Source: Parapedobacter luteus | GTDB taxonomy: Bacteria > Bacteroidota > Bacteroidia > Sphingobacteriales > Sphingobacteriaceae | Assembly: GCF_900168055.1 (NCBI RefSeq) | Contig: NZ_FUYS01000002.1 | Span: forward strand, 558,888 to 622,887 | Length of the DNA stretch: 64,000 nucleotides | Direction of reading: 5' to 3' | Part shown: positions 54,425 through 62,514 of the stretch, one piece after another | Position numbering within the stretch: the first letter of the stretch is position 1 | Layout of the letters: every line of letters starts with the position of its first letter | The notes under the pieces: generated by a model | Told to the model about the DNA's origin: nothing | Seen by the model: the letters and a program-made list of their open reading frames with translations, nothing else | Database searches by the model: none | Made by a program: the position numbers and the translations under genes

Positions 54425-55756
54425 ATGTCAGAATATTTCCAATCGTTTATTGATTACGTAGCTGCACGCAATCCAAACCAAGCTGAATTTATACAAGCCG
54501 TCAAGGAAGTCTCAAGCGATGTCATTCCTTACATCAACGAACATGCACCTGAGCTTATCAATTTGAAATTGCTGGAACGAATGGTTGAGCCGGAGCGAAC
54601 AATTTCATTCCGGGTTGTCTGGCTTGACGATAATCAGCAGGTGCAAATAAACCGGGGTTATCGTGTACAGATGAACAGTGCGCTTGGTCCGTATAAAGGC
54701 GGACTACGATTTGCTCCAACGGTTAACCTAAGTGTCTTAAAATTTTTAGCATTTGAGCAAATATTCAAGAATAGTCTCACCGGGTTGCCCCTTGGTGCAG
54801 GCAAAGGTGGCGCAGATTTCAACCCCAAAGGCAGATCGGACAACGAAATTATGCGTTTTTGTCAAAGCTTTATGACCGAACTTTATCGGCATATCGGTTC
54901 AGACACGGACGTGCCCGCGGGTGATATTGGTGTCGGCCAACGCGAAATCGGTTATTTGTTTGGCCAGTATAAACGTCTCCAGAACAACTTTACTGGTGTC
55001 TTAACGGGCAAAGGTCCGGCCTGGGGCGGTAGCTTTATGCGGCCCGAAGCCACTGGATTTGGATTACTGTACTTTGTCGAGCGAATGCTTTATGAAAATG
55101 GTGACTCATTGAAAGGAAAAAAGGTGGCTATCTCCGGCGCCGGTAACGTAGCTTATTATGCAGCTTTGAAAGCAATAGCGCTTGGCGCTAAAGTGGTTAC
55201 CATTTCGAACAGTAACGGGACAATCTATGATGAAAGTGGATTTACGCTGGAGAAGCTGGATTACGTGAATTCGTTGAATCGTAACCTTGAAGCGTATACT
55301 GCACGCTATGCTGGCGAATATCATGCGGGTAAAAAACCTTGGCAATTTACGTGCGATATCGCCCTCCCCTGCGCCACCGAAAATGAGCTAAACGAGCAGG
55401 ATGCCGAGCTGCTGCTAAAAAACGGTTGCATCTGTATAGCGGAAGGCGCAAATATGCCTTGCACGGCAGAAGCTGTAGAAGCTGTTTTGAGGTCGGACAT
55501 GCTTTATGCACCGGGTAAAGCTGCTAATGCAGGCGGTGTGGCGGTATCAGGGCTTGAAATGTCGCAGAATCGGCTTGGTCAGCAGTGGCCTGCAGACGCC
55601 GTGGATAATCAGCTCAAAAAGATTATGCATGACATCCATGACACTTGTGTGCATTACGGCAAAAACAAACATGGCAAGATCAATTACCTGAAAGGCGCCA
55701 ATATTGGCGGTTTTATCAAAGTTGCGGAAGCCATGAAATCGCAAGGCTTAGTATAA
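54425..55756 (+). CDS. gdhA: NADP-type glutamate dehydrogenase (hexameric)
   Basis: 443 residues. Assimilates ammonia by reductive amination of 2-oxoglutarate. Family landmarks: NRGYRVQMNSALGPYKGGLRFAP, FEQIFKNSLTGLPLGAGKGGADFNPKG (catalytic Lys in the GAGKGG segment), DVPAGDIGVGQREIGYLFGQY, the Rossmann SGAGNVAYYAALKA and EGANMPCTAEA. Length and start pattern (IQAVKEVSSDVIPYI) match the anabolic small form. A small gene follows after 9 nt. Confidence 0.97.
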   Translation: MSEYFQSFIDYVAARNPNQAEFIQAVKEVSSDVIPYINEHAPELINLKLLERMVEPERTISFRVVWLDDNQQVQINRGYRVQMNSALGPYKGGLRFAPTVNLSVLKFLAFEQIFKNSLTGLPLGAGKGGADFNPKGRSDNEIMRFCQSFMTELYRHIGSDTDVPAGDIGVGQREIGYLFGQYKRLQNNFTGVLTGKGPAWGGSFMRPEATGFGLLYFVERMLYENGDSLKGKKVAISGAGNVAYYAALKAIALGAKVVTISNSNGTIYDESGFTLEKLDYVNSLNRNLEAYTARYAGEYHAGKKPWQFTCDIALPCATENELNEQDAELLLKNGCICIAEGANMPCTAEAVEAVLRSDMLYAPGKAANAGGVAVSGLEMSQNRLGQQWPADAVDNQLKKIMHDIHDTCVHYGKNKHGKINYLKGANIGGFIKVAEAMKSQGLV

Positions 55757-55765
55757 AATAAACGC

Positions 55766-56011
55766 ATGAGAACGGTAGCCGAACTCCCCCACCCTGACTT
55801 TAAGATTACGATTTTCGCGATGAATCAGAAATTCATCATTAAGTTTGAGCAGGGCTCACTTGAACAAGTTTACAAAATCGCCGAATCAGCGATCACAAAC
55901 GGCGTCGATGGTGTATTCCAGCTTATTGATGATGAATTTAGCCATTCTGTTGCAGAGCGTTTTAATGACATGCGCAAGTCATTTATCAGTGCCTACGACC
56001 GGCATGAATAG
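55766..56011 (+). CDS. Small protein of unknown function
   Basis: 81 residues if started at 55766, or 63 if started at the internal ATG at 55820 (MNQKFIIKFEQGS). The protein is soluble, mixed charge, without signal peptide or helices in a membrane. It reads naturally (YKIAESAITNGVDGVFQLID) and is followed by a convergent gene only 4 bp away, both of which argue that it is real. It may be co-transcribed with gdhA. I do not recognise a family. Confidence 0.6.
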   Translation: MRTVAELPHPDFKITIFAMNQKFIIKFEQGSLEQVYKIAESAITNGVDGVFQLIDDEFSHSVAERFNDMRKSFISAYDRHE

Positions 56012-56015
56012 TGAT

Positions 56016-56699
56016 TTAGGTGGTCAGCTGTGCGACGATCCACGGCACACCAACGGTAGCTTTTTCATCAACACAGATAACGTCGGTCCGCTTAAGTAAT
56101 TCCGACGCCTGCTGGTCAACAAAATATTTCGTCGCGGTTGCTGGCACCTCGTTTAATAAGCCGGCAGCTGGATAAACTTGGAGTGAAGTACCAATTATGA
56201 TGAATATATCTGCTGTCTGGCAAATACGGATAGCTTCCCCCATTGCAGGCACCGGTTCCCCGAACCAAACAACGTGCGGTCGCAACTGGCTTCCTAATTC
56301 GCAACGGTCTCCCATGTGAAGTTTGCTTCCCGTTATCGGATAAGTCAGCTTAGGATTGATACTCGACTGCGAACGTGTAATAAGTCCGTGGAGGTGCAGT
56401 ACAGTACTTGAGCCCGCACGTTCGTGCAGATCATCGATATTTTGTGTAATAATACTTACCCGATTGGTTTCCTCCAACGTTACCAAGGCGCGGTGTGCAG
56501 CATTTGGTTCCGCTTCTAATACGGCCTTGCGACGGATATTGTAAAAATGCTGTACCATTTCCGGGTCTTTTGCCCAAGCTTCTGGCGTGGCTACATCCTC
56601 CACCCTATAACCTTCCCACAGGCCGTCTTCGCCCCTAAAAGTTTTTAACCCGCTTTCCGCGGAAATGCCAGCTCCGGTAAATACTACGATGTGTTTCAT
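56016..56699 (-). CDS. cobB: NAD-dependent protein deacylase (sirtuin, class III-like)
   Basis: 227 residues. NAD motif FTGAGISAESGLKTFRG at residue 7, QNIDDLHERAG at 86, catalytic His104 in HLHG, and LRPHVVWFGE. Tyr53 and Arg56 (YNIRR) match the Y-x-x-R pair that recognises succinyl/malonyl-lysine in CobB and SIRT5. The usual four zinc-binding cysteines are missing: only Cys133 is found in that region, where S and other residues replace the rest. This is also seen in relatives among Bacteroidetes as I recall them. The start was moved from 56735 to 56699; its -7 box ends 5 nt upstream. Confidence 0.93.
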   Translation of the reverse strand: MKHIVVFTGAGISAESGLKTFRGEDGLWEGYRVEDVATPEAWAKDPEMVQHFYNIRRKAVLEAEPNAAHRALVTLEETNRVSIITQNIDDLHERAGSSTVLHLHGLITRSQSSINPKLTYPITGSKLHMGDRCELGSQLRPHVVWFGEPVPAMGEAIRICQTADIFIIIGTSLQVYPAAGLLNEVPATATKYFVDQQASELLKRTDVICVDEKATVGVPWIVAQLTT

Positions 56700-56704
56700 T
56701 TGTG

Positions 56705-56735
56705 CAAACTTAGGCAACCTGCTATTTTTTCGCAA
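56705..56735 (-). promoter_or_regulatory. Promoter of the sirtuin gene, abutting its ATG
   Basis: On the minus strand: TTG 56735-56733, 20 nt, TAAGTTTG 56712-56705, 5 nt, ATG 56699. Predicted leaderless. Confidence 0.6.
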
Positions 56736-56754
56736 GGGTTTCCCTCCGAATAAC

Positions 56755-56762
56755 TACCTTTG
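56755..56762 (+). promoter_or_regulatory. -7 box of rnhA, abutting its ATG
   Basis: TACCTTTG at 56755-56762, 6 nt before the ATG at 56769. No clear TTG is seen. The two divergent promoters share only 69 bp between the start codons. Confidence 0.5.
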
Positions 56763-56768
56763 CTGGCC

Positions 56769-57227
56769 ATGATTGAATTATATACCGATGGCGCGTCAAG
56801 CGGCAATCCCGGTCCTGGCGGATACGGAGTTATCCTACGCTCAGGTCCTCATTATAAAGAAATATCAGAAGGCTTCCGAAAGACCACCAACAACCGCATG
56901 GAACTCTTGGCTGTCATAACGGGCTTGGAGGCACTTAAGAAGCCGGGGCAAGATGTCGTTGTTTATTCGGATTCGAAATATGTCATTGATGCGGTAGAAA
57001 AAGGCTGGGTGCACGGATGGGTAAGAAAAGGATTTGCAGGCAAGAAGAACAAAGATTTGTGGATGCGTTTCCTCAAGGTTTATAAAGTACATAAGGTACG
57101 CTTCGTTTGGGTAAAAGGTCATGCGGGTCATGCTGAGAACGAACGGTGCGACCAACTTGCCGTACAAGCTTCGCTTAATTCCTTGAACTGGAAAATAGAT
57201 GCCGTTTTCGAATCGGGCAATGTATAA
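56769..57227 (+). CDS. rnhA: Ribonuclease HI
   Basis: 152 residues. Degrades the RNA of RNA-DNA hybrids. The carboxylate catalytic set is visible: Asp7 in [16 protein letters not shown], Glu in [14 protein letters not shown], Asp in [12 protein letters not shown], and the last Asp in [11 protein letters not shown], with the basic protrusion [17 protein letters not shown]. The TTG at 56760 overlaps the -7 box, so the ATG at 56769 is chosen. Confidence 0.95.
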   Translation: MIELYTDGASSGNPGPGGYGVILRSGPHYKEISEGFRKTTNNRMELLAVITGLEALKKPGQDVVVYSDSKYVIDAVEKGWVHGWVRKGFAGKKNKDLWMRFLKVYKVHKVRFVWVKGHAGHAENERCDQLAVQASLNSLNWKIDAVFESGNV

Positions 57228-57256
57228 AATACCCATTTTGGTGTATTGCCGTTGAT

Positions 57257-57303
57257 GGTCTTTTTTTTGATGTTTGTGAATCTAAGTGCAAACATAAAAG
57301 ACC
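57257..57303. promoter_or_regulatory. Nested inverted repeat upstream of the signalling cassette
   Basis: Outer arms GGTCTTTT (57257-57264) and AAAAGACC (57296-57303), inner arms ATGTTTG (57270-57276) and CAAACAT (57289-57295), 12-nt loop, and a 5-nt bulge TTTTG. Total 15 bp of stem, ending 6 nt before the ATG at 57310. It could be a translation-blocking hairpin, an operator, or the rnhA terminator. Confidence 0.55.
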
Positions 57304-57309
57304 TTTATT

Positions 57310-57816
57310 ATGGAAGATGCAAACAGCCGAAAAAAAAGCAAACTTACCCTCATTTCAGTCAAGTTAGCCAAGGAAATGGTTGATGCCTATGACGTCCAAA
57401 GACGACAACCCGCAGCAAAGGAACGCAGCAAAATCCTTGGCCGAAAGGTAGACGAACCACGTTGCGTTTGGGTGAGTAAGGAAGCCATCCTTGAGCTTCT
57501 GGAAATCAATAATGCAGACGGTATCCGCTTCTATTACGCAGTCGCGGATGATTACCCGGATTCCAAGCTTAAGAACCAAGAATATAAGTTGGCACAAACG
57601 CTTGTCATGGTAGCTACCAAATCCAAGGATCCGAAAGATCCAACGATGGAAAACAGTGTTGATTGTTTAAATATCCCCAAGGAAGACGAGACTGCCGTTA
57701 AATCTGACGAAAAAGCCGGACCGATAGTAATGCCCCTCAGTTCAACGAATGCAGGCCTACCAGCGGATGATTTAAACATGTGTCCGCCGCCCCCGTCGGA
57801 AGGCATGCTGCTTTAA
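57310..57816 (+). CDS. Uncharacterised soluble protein, first gene of a signalling cassette
   Basis: 168 residues, no signal peptide or membrane segment. The first 120 residues look like a compact domain (SVKLAKEMVDAYDVQR, CVWVSKEAILELLEINNADG, RFYYAVADDYPD, LAQTLVMVATKSKDPKD). The pattern is like a loosely defined family of Bacteroidetes proteins with a G(I/V)R(I/F)Y(Y/F)A core that I recall seeing unannotated. The tail is low complexity and ends NMCPPPPSEGMLL, a Cys-Pro cluster. It lies upstream of a seven-helix membrane protein, a kinase and a regulator, probably one operon. Function unknown; a role as ligand or modulator of the kinase pathway is inference. Confidence 0.7.
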   Translation: MEDANSRKKSKLTLISVKLAKEMVDAYDVQRRQPAAKERSKILGRKVDEPRCVWVSKEAILELLEINNADGIRFYYAVADDYPDSKLKNQEYKLAQTLVMVATKSKDPKDPTMENSVDCLNIPKEDETAVKSDEKAGPIVMPLSSTNAGLPADDLNMCPPPPSEGMLL

Positions 57817-57837
57817 GGTTATGTGCCCCAGACATCG

Positions 57838-58500
57838 ATGAATACAATCACCATCGCTTTATTGTCCTTAGTTTTATTGGCGGCAATTCTTAGTTTCTAT
57901 AAGAGAAAAATTTTGGGATCCTCCGTCCTGAAATTTTTCTCCTTTTTCCTGCTTTTCCAATTCCTCTACCAGTTGGCGGCGGCGCTGTATTCGTTTGTAT
58001 TCACTCAGCATGAACCAAATTATTTTATATTCAACCTCACGATGCCAGTCAACATCGCATATTTTAGTGCTTTGTTCTATGACATCGTCAAACATCCGGC
58101 AAAACGGAAGTTTATCGTTTCCACCACCGTAATAAACTTGCTATTCTATGTTATCAATCTGGCTTTTATTCAAGGCTTTTTCGCATTGATGACTTACTCC
58201 CGTACAGCCTTGGCCGTTTCGTTGGTGATTTATTCGTTGCTTTATTTTCATGAAATGTTGACCTCATCGGCCGCGGAAAATGAAGTAAACCCTACCCGGA
58301 GTGCCACATTCTGGATTGTCACTGCCATCTTTTTCTTTTACCTTTGTAGTACACTGACCATCATTATTTGGGATTATTTAGTCGCCAGCAATCCGATCAT
58401 AGGTCCGTTGATGACAAGAATATTCGGTTTTTTGCTTTACGCCATGTATGTTGTCGGCATGATGTTACATAAAGCTGAACACAAGGAGCCAACCGCATAA
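57838..58500 (+). CDS. Predicted seven-helix membrane protein of a signalling cassette
   Basis: 220 residues. Hydrophobic segments near residues 3-21, 31-51, 64-82, 95-115, 118-140, 158-180 and 190-210 predict seven helices. The layout resembles the membrane sensor modules often fused to histidine kinases, but here it is a separate protein. No catalytic motif is seen. The start at 57838 (MNTITIALL) is preferred over GTG at 57823. It lies 21 nt after the soluble protein gene and 37 nt before the kinase, which has only one helix of its own. Confidence 0.7.
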   Translation: MNTITIALLSLVLLAAILSFYKRKILGSSVLKFFSFFLLFQFLYQLAAALYSFVFTQHEPNYFIFNLTMPVNIAYFSALFYDIVKHPAKRKFIVSTTVINLLFYVINLAFIQGFFALMTYSRTALAVSLVIYSLLYFHEMLTSSAAENEVNPTRSATFWIVTAIFFFYLCSTLTIIIWDYLVASNPIIGPLMTRIFGFLLYAMYVVGMMLHKAEHKEPTA

Positions 58501-58537
58501 ATAAATACGTTGATAAAACGGGATAATACCTGAAAAC

Positions 58538-59296
58538 ATGGACGCTTCCAGTAATGAAATCATCATCGCATTCCTGTTTGGAAGTTTGATGCTCGCGTTG
58601 ATTGGCGTTTTTATGTTTATGATGGTCATCTTTTATCAAAAGCGGAAAATCAGGTCCATCGAGGAGCGCCAGCGCTTAATCGCGCAATACGAGCAGGCTG
58701 CATTGAAAGCCAAAGTGGAAATACGTGAAGAAACGTTGAAATACGTAGGTCAGGAACTCCATGACAATGTTGGCCAGCTTCTATCCTTGATCAAACTGTA
58801 TCTTACTCATCCGGAAACGCAGCAAAAGACAGCCGTTACTCAATTAATTGACCAAGCTATTACAGATATCCGTGTCTTGTCCCACGATCTTAATATCAAT
58901 CGTGTCGAGCAATATTCGCTAGGCGACTTTATCGAACAGGAACTTAATAAAGTACATAAGGCGGGTACGATGCAAACATCATTCGAGAGCGAGGGGATAT
59001 GCGAGCTTCCAAGTATCCAGAACCGTGTGATGATAAGTCGCATTTTTCAGGAATGCATCAATAATATCTTAAAACATGCGGAAGCTAAACATATATTTGT
59101 TAAGTTAGTGGCGGAAAAAGGAAGTTGTGTATTATCCATTATTGACGACGGCGTCGGCTTTGAGACAAGTACTGTTCGCAATGGAACGGGATTCATTAAT
59201 ATCTATGATCGCTTGAAGCTCATCGGCGGAGATATCCGGATAAATTCTGCACCCGGCAATGGAACCAATATAACACTCCGTATTCCGCAAGGGTAA
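58538..59296 (+). CDS. Sensor histidine kinase, HisKA_3/NarX family
   Basis: 252 residues. One N-terminal helix at about residues 8-32, a short coiled coil (RQRLIAQYEQAALKAKVEIREE as charge-rich linker), the H-box GQELHDNVGQLLSLIKL with phosphorylated His, and an ATPase domain with N-box ECINNILKHAEAKH, G1 IIDDGVGFE and G2 GTGFINIYDRLKLIGG. It has no extracellular sensor domain of its own, so the signal probably comes from the neighbouring seven-helix protein (inference). The response regulator gene follows after 23 nt. Confidence 0.93.
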   Translation: MDASSNEIIIAFLFGSLMLALIGVFMFMMVIFYQKRKIRSIEERQRLIAQYEQAALKAKVEIREETLKYVGQELHDNVGQLLSLIKLYLTHPETQQKTAVTQLIDQAITDIRVLSHDLNINRVEQYSLGDFIEQELNKVHKAGTMQTSFESEGICELPSIQNRVMISRIFQECINNILKHAEAKHIFVKLVAEKGSCVLSIIDDGVGFETSTVRNGTGFINIYDRLKLIGGDIRINSAPGNGTNITLRIPQG

Positions 59297-59319
59297 CTGC
59301 TTTCCATAGTCTTTTAGCA

Positions 59320-59946
59320 ATGATAACGATTGCGATAGCTGATGATCACAAGCTAATGTCAGAAGGTGTTGCATCCATTTTGCAATCCGATCCGAGTTTG
59401 ACGGTAACTAAGATCTGCACCAATGGAAAAGAGCTTATAGACTTTCTGGAAACGCATACCGTCGACGTGGTGTTGATTGATTTAAACATGCCGATCTTAA
59501 ACGGACCTGATACCATTCGCGCCTTGAAAAGAAATCAAACCCCCAGTAAAATCGTTGTTTTGAGCATGTATGCCGACGAGCATGTTTATGCAACGTGCAG
59601 GGAATTGGATATCAACGGATATTTACGCAAAGATTCCAATGCACAGCATCTCATCGATACCATTAAAGCAATCCATAACGGCGAGAATCGGTATGATTAT
59701 GACCGAGCCGACAAGTCTAACTCGATAGTGGCAAACGCGCTGTTCGAAGATAAATTCTTGAATAAGTTCAAGCTTTCCAAACGCGAACTCGAAATCATTA
59801 AGCTGGTAAGCAACGGGCATACAAATCAGGAGATTGCGGATATTCTATTTTTATCCATCCATACCGTGATGACACACCGTAAAAATATCCTGCACAAGCT
59901 GGATGTACGCAATACCGCAGAAATGCTGACACTAATCAATGGGTAG
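59320..59946 (+). CDS. NarL/FixJ-type response regulator
   Basis: 208 residues. Receiver domain: acidic pair in IAIADDHKLMSEG, phospho-acceptor Asp in VVLIDLNMPILNGPD, Lys in GYLRKDSN. C-terminal LuxR helix-turn-helix: KLSKRELEIIKLVSNGHTNQ, then FLSIHTVMTHRKNILHKLDV. It pairs with the kinase just upstream. Its stop lies 1 bp from the lysA stop on the other strand. Target genes unknown. Confidence 0.95.
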   Translation: MITIAIADDHKLMSEGVASILQSDPSLTVTKICTNGKELIDFLETHTVDVVLIDLNMPILNGPDTIRALKRNQTPSKIVVLSMYADEHVYATCRELDINGYLRKDSNAQHLIDTIKAIHNGENRYDYDRADKSNSIVANALFEDKFLNKFKLSKRELEIIKLVSNGHTNQEIADILFLSIHTVMTHRKNILHKLDVRNTAEMLTLING

Positions 59947-59947
59947 A

Positions 59948-61120
59948 TCAGGATTGCTGAATGTCGTCGCTGTACACGTACCGTATTTCGTTTCGTAGGT
60001 TATAGTGCGAGGCCATGACCTCACCGTAAGCACCTGCCGTGCGTATGACTATCAGGTCTCCGCGTTCTGATTTTGGAAGCAGCACTTCCTTGCCAAAACA
60101 GTCGCTACTTTCGCAAATCGGCCCAACAACATCGTAATGCAGCATTTCCGTCTCCGACTCGGTTTGGTCGAGCCGTTCGATGCGATGATATGCCTGATAT
60201 AACACCGGCCGCATCAATTCGGTCATACCTGCATCCAGAATTAGAAAATTTTTCTTGATTCCATTTTTCACATACAGCACCCGGCTGACTAAGCTACCAC
60301 ACTGTGATACCAATGCCCTGCCCAACTCAAAATGAACCTCCTGACCGGGCTTGCGTTCAAGAAAGTTGGCAAAAACCGAGAAATATCCAAGAAAATCCGG
60401 AACCAATGAAGCGTCAGGTTGGTGATAATCGACACCAAGTCCGCCTCCCACGTTAAGCACACGCAGACGGAAGCCACGTTCGTCAAACCAATTGTTAAGT
60501 TCATTAACTTTTACACAAAGGCTCTTAAACACGTTGAGATCAGTAATCTGGGATCCAATATGGAAATGTATGCCTATCAGCTCGATGTGTTGGCATTGCC
60601 TCAGTGTTTCGATGGCTTCGGGCAGTTCCCACTGTGCAATACCAAATTTATTTTCATCTAAGCCCGTAGTGATATAATGGTGCGTTTGGGCATCCACATT
60701 CGGATTGATACGGAGGGCTACACGTGCTTTTTTCCCTTGATCCGCCGCCAACCCATCAATAACCAACAACTCCTGAACCGATTCGACATTGAAGCTAAAA
60801 ATGTCCTGGGTCAGCGCATACTTGATTTCCCTATCAGATTTGCCGACGCCGGCAAACACGATGTCGGTCGATCTGAAGCCAATTTCAACGGCTTTTTTTA
60901 CTTCGTTTCCACTCACACAATCGGCTCCGAATCCGGCTTTGCAAATAGCGTTCAACAGCCTGTGATTGAAATTCGCTTTAAGCGCATAATGCACGTGAAA
61001 ATTGTGGATATCGGCAGCTTGTTTAGCAGCGTCTAACGTCTGCTGCAACAATGCTAAATCATAAAAATAAAAAGGGGTTTCCTGCTGGGAAAAAGCAACA
61101 ATACGTTGTGCGTCAAACAT
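59948..61120 (-). CDS. lysA: Diaminopimelate decarboxylase
   Basis: 390 residues. Last step of lysine synthesis. PLP-dependent barrel: HYALKANFNHRLL with the PLP Lys48, GADCVSGNEVKKAVEIGF, IGIHFHIGSQITDL, LNVGGGLGVDYHQPD, and the C-terminal GPICESSDCFGKEVLLP with the active-site Cys of the partner subunit. It lies 17 nt after lysC, so both are one operon for the lysine branch. Confidence 0.96.
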   Translation of the reverse strand: MFDAQRIVAFSQQETPFYFYDLALLQQTLDAAKQAADIHNFHVHYALKANFNHRLLNAICKAGFGADCVSGNEVKKAVEIGFRSTDIVFAGVGKSDREIKYALTQDIFSFNVESVQELLVIDGLAADQGKKARVALRINPNVDAQTHHYITTGLDENKFGIAQWELPEAIETLRQCQHIELIGIHFHIGSQITDLNVFKSLCVKVNELNNWFDERGFRLRVLNVGGGLGVDYHQPDASLVPDFLGYFSVFANFLERKPGQEVHFELGRALVSQCGSLVSRVLYVKNGIKKNFLILDAGMTELMRPVLYQAYHRIERLDQTESETEMLHYDVVGPICESSDCFGKEVLLPKSERGDLIVIRTAGAYGEVMASHYNLRNEIRYVYSDDIQQS

Positions 61121-61137
61121 AATTGATCATTGGTAAA

Positions 61138-62451
61138 TTAAAAAAGTCGGTTGTGTAATGACCGCAAAGCCTCAACTTTGTGTGCTGTTTGCAGCAGCAT
61201 GGATATGTTATAGTTACTTCCCCCATAAGAAATCATGCGAATGGGGATGTGTTTCACGGCGTCCAGCACCCGCGAGGCGTAGCCGTGGGTGTCTAATCCG
61301 AAATCACCGACTACGCATACAATCGTCTGGTCCTTGTCTACTTCCACCGAACCGAAGTCCTTAAGTTCGTTTTCAATCTCCGTCAAGTATTTGGTATCGT
61401 CTATCGTCAGTGATATGGCCACTTCTGATGTCGTGATCATGTCAATAGGCGTTTTATAACGTTCGAACACTTCGAAGACCCTGCGTAAAAAGCCATAGGC
61501 GAGTAACATTCTCGACGAATGGATACGGATAGCCGTAATACCATCCTTCGCCGCGACGGATCGCACCACACCTTTTGCGGCACCTTCCTTGTTAATCAGT
61601 GTTCCCGGGGCCTGTGGCTGCATGGTATTCAATAACCGTACCGGCACATTATAACGTTGGGCGGGGAAGACACTCTGCGGATGCAATATCTTCGCTCCGA
61701 AGTAAGCTAGCTCCGCGGCCTCATCAAAACTGAGATTAGCAATCGGCTGGGTCCCCTTCACGATACGGGGATCGTTGTTATGCATACCATCGATATCTGT
61801 CCAAATCTGGATTTCGTCGGCACGAATAGCCGCCCCTATAAGCGAAGCAGTATAGTCACTCCCTCCCCTACGGAGATTATCAATTTCGCCAAAAGAGTTT
61901 CTGCATATATAGCCCTGTGTGATAAAGAAATTGTGGTCGTTTGATTGGAGTAACAGTTCGTTCAACTGCTCTCGGATGAAATCTATTCTCGGCTCGTTGT
62001 CTTCATCGATTTTCATGAAGTCTAATGCCGGCAATAATTTTGACCGTATCCCGAGTTCAGTCAGGTAAAAATGGAAAAGTGTCGTCGAGATCAATTCGCC
62101 TTGTGCCAGAATAATTTTCTCCTCAATGGGAGTAAACAGATGGCTGGAAAAAGAATCGATAAGGTTAAAGTGATATTCGATTAGTTCTTTCCCGTTTTGA
62201 AGCCCTTCTTCCGTAGTAAAAAGCTCGGAAATCAATGCACTGTATTTATTGCGGAGTTCATGGATAAGCGCTGCGGCCTGACTCTTATCGCCTGCTGTGA
62301 AAGCTTGGGCTATTTCGACCAAGGCATTGGTGGTGCCAGCAACAGCCGACAGCACAACGATTTGGCGTTCCCGCGTATCGATGATATCAAGGAGTGCCTT
62401 CATGCGCTCGGCGCTCCCTACAGATGTTCCTCCGAATTTTAATACTTTCAT
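61138..62451 (-). CDS. lysC: Aspartate kinase (monofunctional, LysC type)
   Basis: 437 residues. Phosphorylates aspartate, entry to lysine, threonine and methionine. Kinase core: MKVLKFGGTSVGSAERM, FITQGYICRNSFGEI, LRRGGSDYTASLIGAAI, IWTDIDGMHNNDPR and AYFGAKILHPQS; C-terminal ACT domains bind an inhibitor (DMITTSEVAISLTIDD and VCVVGDFGLDTHG). The start was moved from 62472 to 62451, since the former overlaps the TATCTTTG box at 62477-62470. Confidence 0.96.
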   Translation of the reverse strand: MKVLKFGGTSVGSAERMKALLDIIDTRERQIVVLSAVAGTTNALVEIAQAFTAGDKSQAAALIHELRNKYSALISELFTTEEGLQNGKELIEYHFNLIDSFSSHLFTPIEEKIILAQGELISTTLFHFYLTELGIRSKLLPALDFMKIDEDNEPRIDFIREQLNELLLQSNDHNFFITQGYICRNSFGEIDNLRRGGSDYTASLIGAAIRADEIQIWTDIDGMHNNDPRIVKGTQPIANLSFDEAAELAYFGAKILHPQSVFPAQRYNVPVRLLNTMQPQAPGTLINKEGAAKGVVRSVAAKDGITAIRIHSSRMLLAYGFLRRVFEVFERYKTPIDMITTSEVAISLTIDDTKYLTEIENELKDFGSVEVDKDQTIVCVVGDFGLDTHGYASRVLDAVKHIPIRMISYGGSNYNISMLLQTAHKVEALRSLHNRLF

Positions 62452-62469
62452 TATAAAAAAATAAAGGCA

Positions 62470-62477
62470 CAAAGATA
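62470..62477 (-). promoter_or_regulatory. -7 box of lysC-lysA
   Basis: TATCTTTG on the minus strand, 18 nt before the ATG at 62451. The -33 element is unclear. It excludes the upstream ATG at 62472. Confidence 0.5.
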
Positions 62478-62514
62478 GCTAAATGCCCCTTCATGCCACC
62501 ATAACGCTTTGAAA

